From: Dirofilaria immitis
Taxonomy: Eukaryota > Nematoda > Chromadorea > Rhabditida > Onchocercidae
Direction of reading: 5' to 3'
Length of the DNA stretch: 64,000 nucleotides
Assembly: GCA_024305405.1 (NCBI GenBank)
Contig: JAKNDB010000065.1
Span: 496,001-560,000, forward strand
A program made the translations under genes and the position numbers. Below, one piece after another: positions 28,801 to 40,800 of the stretch. Each line of letters opens with the position of its first letter. Position 1 is the first letter of the stretch. The notes under the pieces are model-generated. The model had not been told where the DNA came from and made no database searches. It was given only the letters and a program-made list of their open reading frames with translations.

Positions 28801-28840
28801 ACGATGCAATTCATACTGAATTTCTTCCTCCTTCACTGAA
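24700..28840. other. AT-rich intergenic DNA with microsatellites, no gene seen
   Basis: Contains a TA-rich duplicated tract at about 25765-25850 and an ACAC/ACAT array at about 27460-27602. The array produces Thr/His or Val/Cys/Tyr-rich pseudo-frames on both strands. No domain or splice structure was recognised. The end near 28.8 kb should include the 3' UTR of the phosphatase gene. Confidence 0.55.
27460..27602. repeat. ACAC/ACAT dinucleotide-tetranucleotide array
   Basis: Mixed CATA, CACA and TACA repeats. The overlapping frames on both strands are low-complexity artefacts. Confidence 0.9.
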
Positions 28841-28847
28841 ATCTGCA

Positions 28848-31800
28848 CTACAGCACAAACGATATCGTTCTTATCCTTTCGAAGTGCAACATGATGTTTC
28901 CTTCAACTAATTCCACTTTTTTGTTAAATGTATCCAGATAATCGATTACAGCTTTATAGCAGAAAGCATAATGTTCCTAAAACAGTAAAATAAAAGGTTG
29001 ATGATTTATATCGTTCGGTTTTAAATTCTTTTGTAAAGAATAATGAATCTCCTGAAGAAGAAGTCTTAATCAATCTCAAGGCACTATAATGTCGATATTT
29101 TCATATTCAATTAAATATAAATCATAGTACTTTTATGTTGATGAAAATCAACAAAATACAAGCCCATTCATTCATTTATCCTGTTTTTCTATACTAATTA
29201 ACGCCGGATAAACAAAGCAAAAAAAATGTTGTCGTAAACTTTTAAATCTATTGTGATAATCAGAATTTCAATTTGAAAACATACAAATTTTGTGAACATA
29301 AATGGTCTTTTTGCTGCAAACTTCGTACAGTTTGAAATACATCTACACGATTTTCCGCTTTAAGTCTTTCCAGTAATAACGATACACAACAATAAAGACC
29401 AGTTTTGAACGATCCGTCTCTGGAATGAGAAATTCAGCAAACAAAATTTTTGACCAAACAGCGATTTATTCAAGGCAAGGAAGTAGAAAATAGATAATTG
29501 AGCTAATAAGTGACTTAGAAAATCTAACAGTAGTCATTCCAATCGTCTTCAGAGGGCTTATTTATAAACCTCTCTCCTATAAACCTCTTGGTGGTGTTTA
29601 AAAAAATCAAACTCAAGCTATATTGATGAGAAATGTATTTCGAGAAAGAGCAGTTGTTTTTTTTTTTTTTTTTTTTTTTTTACTAAACTATCACTACTAA
29701 TGAACATGAAGTCCTAGGATAAGCAAATCTCATTCAAACTATAGTAACTAATTTCAAGAAAAAATATTCAAGGAACCTTGAATGCAGAATAATGGGACCT
29801 GCTTCTTGATGGTCACTCTGTAAGGAAAGCACTCGACTTATTAAATCGATTATTGATTCTGTTGATTCTGGCAATATTTTATCAGCCGGCCAACAAAGAT
29901 AAGCATACTGTATGACTTCGCGATATGCTTTTTCCTGAAGATAAGAAGAATTGCATTTCTTTTTGAATGAAAATTGATTTCGAAGAAAATTTCAGTTCAA
30001 AATAATCTGGAAATTTTTAAAAATTTTTCCAGTGCTAACGAACCACAAACTCTTACAAAAAAATCTGAAAGTTGAAGCTATTCGCTTACGGCACCGTAAT
30101 TACTTTCTCCTAAATACGAACATGAAAAAAATATTAATAAAATCACTACTATTCACAGATCCACTTTTTTCCTCAAAGAGAATGACCATTCACAACTGAT
30201 TTGCGGCATATCACGTAGTATAATCGCTATATATCAATATTTATTTAAGAAAGAAATGCGAACTTTTGCAAACTTATACGTAAACTTTCTGAGAGCAAAT
30301 GTTGAAAACAATTCTTCTCTAATTAGTTTGACCGATACTTTACCATAACATCCGAATGTTTTTATACATCCTACTTCACTCGGCCAGTACTGAAATTGAG
30401 AAAAGCAAAAATACATAAAAATTATTTCTAAAAGAAAGAATCACATTAAAAATGACAATGATTTATTTCCTTTTTCATGAACTTTCACTTGCTATATGCA
30501 TAAGATCACCTCTATTGAAGTAAATCTAGACAAACAGATGCTTTACTTTTTCAATCGGCATGAATTCGGATTCAGATGATAACATTACAACAGCCCGGGA
30601 ATTTTGCTCACCAATCATACACCAAAAATCGTAACATGTCTGTTCATCCAGTGGATCTTGAGCTAAGATATAAGGGTAAAAGTAACCCTGAAATTAATCA
30701 ATTGCAGTAATGCACAACAACTGTATTCGTTCTATTAGAGCGGAGATGAAAATGTGGAATGCATTGAATTTTAATTCAACTCAGATTTTAAGCCTATAAT
30801 TCATATTTCCAAAACATATTACTTATTTGAAATGATCAAAAAGTTATCAAAATATAACACCTTAACCAGAGAAGCATTAATGTAAGTTGAATCGTTAACA
30901 CTTCCAATAACGACTGGTAAAACGACACGACAATGATCGAATGGAACAACATTCTCGAAACGATTCTTCGCTACATTCTCCGGCTTATTCGCAAAATTGC
31001 ATGTCCGTTTGACTTCAAGCGTACGCTCCAATCGCTGAACAAATTAAAAATGAAATACATAACTATCTTTTCAAAGAATCATCAAACAGAGATTTCTACA
31101 AATCTCATTAAATTATACTTTGCAATTTTTTTCTCCACTTAATTTTTCTCCAAAGAATATAGCATTTAGCATTAAGCTGTTAGTCATAATCCTGTTGACT
31201 AACTCTCAAATCAGATCGAAAAAAGACATTAAGTTTGCACATCAACATTATTAACTACATGTATATTTGTGCTGAAGTTATCGACCTAGAAACTTAAAAT
31301 AAGCTTAAATACCTTATATTCAGCTTCCATTGCAGTTGGTATTTTCTCGGAAGCAGAGATATCACTATTCACTTTCTGAAATTCTGTTGTTTGTCGCTTT
31401 ATAATAGCGGCAAATGCTGATCAGTTAGACGAATTTTGCTGTTCGCGAAGCTGTGGCTCAATCAGGGTATGGTAATGCTCTCGAAATTGACCTACTTCGA
31501 CATCAGTTTCACCAAACATATACCATTCAGCTAGTGCTTTATAAATAAAAAGATACTGTTCCTGAAAAACATTATCATCTATATGTAATGCTTAAGTGAC
31601 CGAATTTGCATATCAGTGGAAAAAATCTGAAAAGTTTTTCAGCAACATATTCTAAAATAGTCCCGTAGCTTTATTTATTGTAAATAACCTTAAGCTTTAT
31701 ATCTATCTTTAACAATGCGGAGAAAAGTATAGGATTAAGTGACTTAATGAAAATGAAAGATATATTGACAAATTATTGAATGTGAAAAATAAAAAATGGA

Positions 31801-34800
31801 AAAAAATTATTTTATCAGGTATAAAAAACGCTGCAGTGAAATAACGACAAACAGAAGCTTACAGCATTCTGAACCATAGTATTTCGTTGCTTCCTCATTT
31901 CTGATACAAAACCAAATACATCTGCTTTACCTTCTTCGATACATTGATCCAACAAACTATCAATGGCAATGAAAGTACCTGTACGACCCACACCAGCACT
32001 GAAAACATACAATTAACTTGAGCATTTTAAAATTATGAATTGCAGGTTTTTTTGTTTATACTTATTCTTGGTCATTTTTTTCTTCCCATAGTACCTAAGC
32101 AATACGGTAGATAAAGTTCTTTTCTTTAATTTGTTTAAACAGTATAAATATAAATGAAGTATTAGATAATTAATAATATAAATCACGATATATACGTTGG
32201 GTTATCATGCATTTATGCAAAAACAAAGGTCTGCAAAAACAAAGGTCTTTAATTTATACACCTGCAATGGACAACAACAGGACCACGGATATAATCGTCC
32301 AATTTACGCAATTTTGACAGAAAACGTAGTAAACCCGTAGTACATTCCGGTGCTTGTAAGTCATTCCACGAGGTATAATGATATTGCACAACACGACGTA
32401 CTTCTGCAAATAACTTTTTGCGTTCTTAACACGATAAATATATAATAGATGATTTTTCAAGAAATCCAAATATGATTGGCCATATTTAATATAAAGAACA
32501 ATAGGTAAAGATGCTTTGGGAGATGATCCCACGATATTTTGCAAAAAATTTCATGATCTATTTTAAAGGTAACTGACTGAAAATACCTGGTACTTTATTA
32601 ATAAATTCGGTTTCTGCATGAGCGTCATTTAGTTGCGTGTTGCTGTTGCTACACCGTGAATTTCGTTTTGAATTCGAAGATATTTCGTTAAAAATAGAAT
32701 CAGCTGAACCACGAACTGATGATGAATGAGACCTGAAAAATTCGCTCAATAACAATAAAAAAATGAAAAAGTTTCAATTCTATAATCTCAAATATTCCGA
32801 TCATAACAAATACGTTTTAGAAGAAATTTCGAGAATAAATAATCCACAAATAATCGGTAATACTTCGCTTAAGAAGTTTCTGCATATCTACAATTATTTT
32901 CAAGCTTAAATTACCTTAACGTAGAATAACAGTAAAAATAGTTTACTTTATATTCACTATAACCGCAGAAGAATCAGCAGTTATATCGCCAGTTACACCC
33001 GGAACTTCATATGAAATGATTGCAGGAATTCCAAAAGGAGAACCATTCGCTACTAGTGGTTGGACTCGACGTACTTCGAAATTGCGTATCGCATAATCAG
33101 AATAATAAATCGAATCAACTGGACGAACTTCCAACTTGTCATATATCTTTGAACCATCATCCGGCCAATATTTTGCACATTGACACTGAAACAACCGAAG
33201 TTTTTTCTCACTTATCAAAACTGATCAAATAATACCGCAAAGTAGAACTAATAAACTGTTCTAGCACAAAATTCAAAGTGCCAGAAGAAATGATCAACAG
33301 CTTAATATTACTTTAGAAAATGACTTAGAATTTTGAGATATAGTAAATTAGGCATCTTTAAAAATATGGCATAAATTTTTAAAAAAATAATCACAAACCC
33401 GATTTCTTTCGTAAAGATTGGCAACCATGACAATAACACGTACTTTATGCTCCCAAATCATACGCCAAAAGTCATCCATACTAGTATCTAGTGGACCTTG
33501 CGATGCAATGAACATTTTGCGACCTTTGTATCCCTGAAAAAAAACAAACTTCAGCAACTCTGGAAACTGGCGTCATATGAAAAACAATATGTCATTTTTG
33601 AATGGAAAGAAAACTTCCAATATTTCATCATTTCCATTCTTCCAAGCTGGCGTTAAGAATAACTTTCATGATTCATATGTTTTTTTCACCGACTAATTTT
33701 ACTAATTTTTAGTATTTTATTCATCACCAATAAACATACAAGACTTAACAAAACCGAAAATCTTATTGTTATTCATTAAACGATTTCACGATGTCGTAGT
33801 TGATACATTACTGAATATTATCACCGAATTTACTTTCCAAACTATTTAATATGAAGAAAAATATGCCACCATGAAAAAGATTAACCAGCTATATTGATTA
33901 GGATTTAAGTACAATTAAATCAGTTTATACACGTCCAGCGAAATTATAAAATTAATAATTTAATAATTAAAAAGAAAAAAAATGAAAATTGATTTGCATG
34001 GCATAGTACTTTGACGAAATTAGCGTTGATATAATCAGTTGATGGATTATTTCCAATAACTGGTAGCTTCACACGTGTAGCATCGAATGCCTTTATATCG
34101 TTGTAACGATTTTTATGGGCATTCTCGAGGCGTTCGGAAGCACTCGACTCCATCGAACGATAATTTGGCAGAGCCTACAAATATAGAGTACTAAATAATG
34201 GTAAATGATGGCAGAAAAACAGAGTGCAAAAATAGAAAGTAAAAAGTGAGGAGACGAATGCTAGAAGATTATTTCCAAATATAAGAAAAGACAACTGATC
34301 CTTGATAAATGTGTAACACCTAAAAACTGAATCCTCCCTTTGATACTGTCAATTAAATATATGCAACAAAAAGAAATAGTTTTGACTAAATGATAAGAGA
34401 AATCACAAATACATCAAACTCGGAAATGCATAGATAATTGCTATCACGACGTCGGATGGCATATTCTTCGGGTAGATCATCAATAAGTGTTGCATGGAAA
34501 TGAGGCTTTAGAAGTATACGATCCTTACTCATCGGACATAACTGCTTTATCATCCCATGCCTTAAGTACGGCAAAAGGAACAAAAACATATTCAGAAATT
34601 TTCTGAACAATTTTTCTTCTATTATTAGTTATCTTAAACTACGGCTATACGAAAGCCGTCTAATGATACAAAATTTACTAAAGGTAGAGCAGTAATTGTG
34701 CTTGCTAGATGTTCACAGACATCTTCAACAACAAATTCTTATCATAGCTGAAGAGATCCAATCACACATTTGCACTTTTAGCAACAAGGATTAGTTTCAT

Positions 34801-37800
34801 AAAACTTCGAAACTGTAGAAACATAATTTACGAATTACAGCATTGAAAAACAGGATAAATTAAGTTTAGATGTGAGGACATTAAAATAAAAAATACCTGT
34901 GTAAAACGTAAGTAACAGATGAGGAAACTAGCATGATAAACAAAATCAAAGAAAGCACACTGAATAATACTGTCATCCATGACTGGGTCCACTGGTCTGC
35001 AATAAATTATTTCATTAATCGTCCACTAACAGATAAACTGTTGCTTATAATTTGAGGAAAAAAGTCATTCCTTCCAATTAATTAGATTTGAAAAAATTAG
35101 TTCGAACGATTGAAATTGAAGAATCAGCAATATGAGAAATTACACACAATTGAATTTTCTAATCCGCATCTTATTACGAATGAAAACAATCTTAAAAATG
35201 ATGCTGATGTCGTAATTTCTAAAAGCAATTTATGCGCAAACATTTCGTTATTCCTAATATTCTTAATTTCAACTTCTTGTCTATTAAAATAGAAGCAAAA
35301 ATAAAACATCAAATAATTAATAGACGTGAGAATCCAAGCTAAGAAATTAATCACCTTTTAGTTCCCTAGTAGATATTATAAATGGCAATGCATCGAAAAC
35401 ATACCATCAAAAGCTTCTAAGATTACGGGCTTAAAATATCCACTGAAACCATATGCAGGACCATTAATGATTAATTGTCGTGATAACCGAAAATGACGTG
35501 GAAATTCCGAATTCTCACGATAACTAAACCAGCGACTACGATCTAAAAATCGTTTCTCCATGCTCTGATATATTAATCGCCTTCTGAAAAAATTTACTAT
35601 TGACCACGACGAAAAATTGAGACATTGTTTTTGAGTATATATCAAATTTTATATTAAAAACATGAAGACACTGACTGTTTCATGCAACAATGATTAATTA
35701 CAAAAAATGAATACCGCTTTCTCTTTAGAAAAAAGGATCGTTGTGTTGGAATGATTCACCACGTGTAGCATGGTCACGATCAACGCGTGCAATCAAGAAA
35801 CCAGTATATTTTAAACCAGGCTTCAACGCTGGATCTTCTGGTCGATGACGACTGAGATATCTGTAATAGAATATATACGACAACGTCTACAAATGAATAT
35901 TACAATAACCTCAATTTTCATTGTAAAAATACTCATCGTATGAAACATACAAAACATTGCACGGTTCTACTCCAGCCGTAGTATTGCCATCACCAATAAA
36001 TGTTCTCTTTGGGTATTGCATATAACTTTCCGCAATGTATGCAAAGTATCGTTTCTGCTTCGTATCCTGAAAAATTCGACAAGCTTTTCTTTTCGTACAG
36101 TCTACACAGAATACGAGATTCCTAGATTCCACTCACTAAATAAAAAATCTCAAATAAAATAGAAGTTAACAAAATAAGTAGCAAGGCATGTTTCTAAGGT
36201 TTCAAGCTTTTTATAAAAGGAAAAATTGGAAAATTAGACCAGTGAGAGCTTAATTAATGGATAGAAAAAGGAAAAATATAACTGCTGGCACTTCAATTTC
36301 CTCTAAGAGAAGTCCAATATGCTTGTTTTCGATTATGCTACTAATGGTTAGAAAAAACTGAAAACGAAAAAATTATAACGGCAACATTTCAATAATACTG
36401 TTGCATAGCAGCATATTTAAGTAGGAAAGAAGAATAGAAAAATTACCTGTTTGGGTTGCTCACTCTGCAAATTATTGCTCATCGTTTTCAGGAATGTGTC
36501 AACAATAAGTGAATCTGGTGCTGGCAAACTTTCAATAACAACATCCGGAGTAAGTGGAACAATTGCAACGTAATAGCACCTAAGAACAAAAAATTACAGT
36601 TGGGAAAGTTACTCGGACTCCACGCAGTAACTATAATCGTTTGCATAATCTTTTTGGAACGTGATAATCTCTATCCAAATCTAAGCGCAAAATTTGCAAA
36701 TAAAAGCCAATTTTCATTCGTCAAGACTGCATATCGAAAAGAAATGAAATTACCAAGGATCGGAAACGGAAAAATGCGTCTCATCACATCTATGACTAGA
36801 AATTACTTACGCCACAGGTCCATTTACTTCATCTGGTTCGCTGTTAAATGTTAAACTAAATACTGTTCCGTTTTGCGATAAAGAAGCTGGAGCATCGACG
36901 GCATCCGGTTGTGCAAAGTCTGTTATGCATTGCTCCGAAAATGTTGCATTTTCACTTCGGCCGGCACCATTCTCAGCCCAAATGAATGACGTATAATTCC
37001 GATTTGGCTGCAAATTAGCAAAAGCAGTTCAGAGCAACATCTGGAGAAACACATCATGTAAGAATAAAAAAATAAAATTTTTATTTCCAGGCTATATGCA
37101 TAAAAAATCGAATGCCTTCAGCGGTCCAAAACGACAAGAATAAAAATCTGCAATAGCGTCTGCACTCGTATAGCTACTATCGTTATTATTGTAATTAGCG
37201 CATTGATTCTTCTCCTCTGCTGGGAAGTCATCATTTGATAGAATTCCTCCAGGTGAAACATGTCGTATTTGTCCTCGCACAGTTACCTGTTAAAATTTTA
37301 ATATCTCGATTAATTTTTACGGTTTGCAATAGTTGAAATATGCATGAAAAAAATGAACATATGAAAATCACGCAAACATACGTAGTACTTGGTGATACGT
37401 CCGTTTGGCGTTTTGGTGGCATCCACTCAACTTCACAATACAAACCACCCTGAAGATTGAGAACACGTATTTCACCCAATGTTGGTGGTTCTGGAGCTAA
37501 AACAACAGAAAAGAATTATGTCACCAAAATTTTTGAAGACTTCAAATTTAAGCAAAGTCTAGACATCTTTTCTTCCTGTCTACCTTTCCTTATGAAATGA
37601 AAATCAAAACCGGTAGTTAAAGAAAGAGCACTGTAGTAACTAAAATCATACAAATGTGTTTCATTTTCTCCAAAAAAATATAGCTTCTGAGATTAATATA
37701 AATGATTTATATTCAGTTAAAGAGCTGAATTTTCATCTGTTAGTTTACCGCCTCAAGCACTCTTATTTTAAAATATTAGAGCAAAATTACCACTTTCAGA

Positions 37801-40800
37801 CGTTGTAAAATGTTCGGTTATTTTGAATGGTTCATTTTGGCCATCGAAAACTGATATGAATAACGTATACGGCGTTGCCGGTAACAATTCGCCGATAATC
37901 ACGCCAGATTTTGCATTGATATCTGACCATACCTCCACCCCATCTGTTCGCCGCACTAATCTGCAATAGCAGTAAAAGAAATGCGACTTGTTTTAACTTT
38001 GCCGATTAGATAAATCGATCTAACTAATTCAACTTTCACTATTAAAAAAGTGTAGTAATGCCTTTTCGATTTCACTTGATCTAATAATAACCTTGCTAAA
38101 TTTCAAGTCAACATTTATTACCATCTTCGAAATCCATAAAATACCTATTTATATTGAATTCTGTGAAAGAGTCAATAGCTTATGCAGAAAGAAAAAATCT
38201 ACTTGAAATCAATTTTTAGCATTGGTCCATCATCCTGAGCATCCCATCGAATTTCCGCATGAGTTGCGTTCGTTTTCACTGTCACATTTTGAATAATTCG
38301 TGGTGCTAGAAATAAATAACAGTGTAGTTAGCTATCGAATGATTTCAATTAATGATGAATTTGCAACACATGCAGCGCAACAAAATCATGCAAATGATCA
38401 CAAGCAAATATCAGAAGATAACATCCTCACTAGTTTCAATATTCCATTCAGAAACTTTGATTCTATTGAAATAATGACATATTAATTTTATACGTATTTT
38501 GCACTGTTTTAAAAAGAATCCTGCAATAATGGAATCCGAAAAATAAGTTTAATAGATATGTAAAATTTCTTTCAAAAGCTATCCGAAAGCTATGTAAAAT
38601 AAAATAAATGTTTAAAAAAGTGTGAACCAGAGCATTCCATTACTCCCCAACTGATTGTTCAAATAATTCACCTCATCCATTCTTGCGATAGCATAGTATT
38701 AGAAAAATTCCGACGAAATTCACGAATAACAAGGATAAAAGACAAAATTCAAGAATAAGAATCAAACATATTAATGCACTCTCACATTTTGCCGGAATTG
38801 TTTAGAAATCGATCGAAAACTTGAAGAATATAATTTAAAAAAATCTTCAGATCACTAGCGTGTTCTATAAGTATAAAAATAAATTTTCTAATTTCTTTCA
38901 TTATTAAACTACTCCTACTAATCTTTGCAGAACTGTTATTCTTCCTTAACTGTCCTTAAGGCTCACCTAAATAGAATCAAAAATACCATTTAATAAATAA
39001 TAAATTTACATCAGAAACAAGCTCCGTTGTTACAGGGTTATCATAGAACGAGAAATCTTGGAGAGTATAAATTTTTCCATTGGAATCCACAAATCAACAA
39101 GCATGCATTAAAAAGTAATCAGAAAATTATAAAAATAGTATTGCATGCTAAATTTCCTACTAACTCACATTTCTCCTCAATTTTCTTGGCTTTTCGTCGT
39201 TCAGCAAGCAGATTGAGGAATTTCAGTTTGGAGAATGAATGTTCGCGAGTGTAAAGACTATCTTGATCTAGGATATTGAATAGATAATTTCTTTCGAACT
39301 ATTTTCGAATTCAATAAATACTTCTTTGAGACGTCATGATAAGAAATACTTTTTCCAGATTTGCAACACGAAACAAGAAAAATTTTTTACAATGCTTATT
39401 CAACTTTTCATATTATTTCTTTTGTAAAAGATAACTAATTCTTTCTTTTCACTTTTTTATAATTCCATTATAAATAACACAATTTTTAAAGTAAAAAATT
39501 TAAACCTATTCTTTTGGCCCTGATTTAATGACGTATTCTTTTATTACAGGAGCAATTAAAAACTTTCAATAGAAAAAGATGATGATAATAATAATCCTTA
39601 TTAAAAAGAAAATTTATTAGTTCGTAAGTAATTCTTTATTTTTACTGTTATACAACTCGAAGAAGAAAAAGTTTAAAATCCTATTTCTTCCAATATTACT
39701 TCTTTTGATGATACTCTTTCTGCATTTCAAATCTAGAGCAGTTTCTAGAATTCTTTAGGAAGAAGTAATCAGCAGTGAATGTCAAAATTAAAAATGAAGA
39801 GGAAAACTGCAAGATGTTACTGAAGCCATGTTCGGGCGGCTTTTGCATTGAGTCTGAATATGTCACACCCATAAGTTACGGATTTTTTTATAAAAACTGA
39901 TCTGCTCTCAGAGCATTAATTTCCACTTTTAACTCACTATCATTGAACAAATTCAAATATGCCACCAAAAATATCGTAACATATGAATGAATGATGAAAT
40001 ACCTTTAACGAAAAAATTGATTGTGTGATTGGTGTTGATTTCGTGTTTACCGTTTGTCTTCACGTGACAAAGGTATGTTCCGCTATCACTATATTGTGCA
40101 TTCTTAATTTCCAGCGACCAGCAACGTGGTGGTTCAATGCCATCAGTGAAAATTTCATCGTACGGTGTATTAGTTGGTTCACGTATGATTGATGAATTTT
40201 GTATAAAATCCACCTAAAAATTCAATCCTTCCTCTCTCCTTTATTTGGTGATAATATGATCAAAGATTACCAGATTAACCATCAATTTTTATAAATTTTT
40301 GGATATTCACAACATTCATCTGATTGGAACATGGAATTCAAAAGGAAGATTGCTTTGAAAACTAAAATTCAGATTAAAAACTCAGAATTTCGTATAAAGA
40401 TACAATTATTGAAGCCATAAGCTATTTGCTCATCATAATATGATGACGCTATTAAAGCTTCGAACAAAACTGCGACAAAAAGTGTCACACCTTTAAAATT
40501 AATGGTTCAAGAGCAAAGACATTGAGAACAAACCCCATCGTCATCAACAAACGATCTCGGATCCATATTAATACAGCAAAATAAACTGGCATCTGTACCT
40601 TGATAGACAGAATCTGATGGAAGCGCCCGTCCTTGCACCATTAGTTCTCCTGTAACCAAGCTTTTCCCCAAAATTTATGAGTAAATGATCACAAATGATT
40701 TAGAGAATCTTTTACGGGAGAAGATATTTTCAGAAAATACGGGAAATACATGAACTATATTCTTAATGAAAAGAAATAAAGAATAGCCTAAACTATGGAT

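Noticed and set aside
31313..31561. Short intron removing the in-frame TGA of the phosphatase
   Set aside because: Candidate donor TTC|GTCTAAC with acceptors at CAACAG or TTTCAG gives new stops; a GAA|GTAGGT donor would delete the conserved helix after GETDVE.
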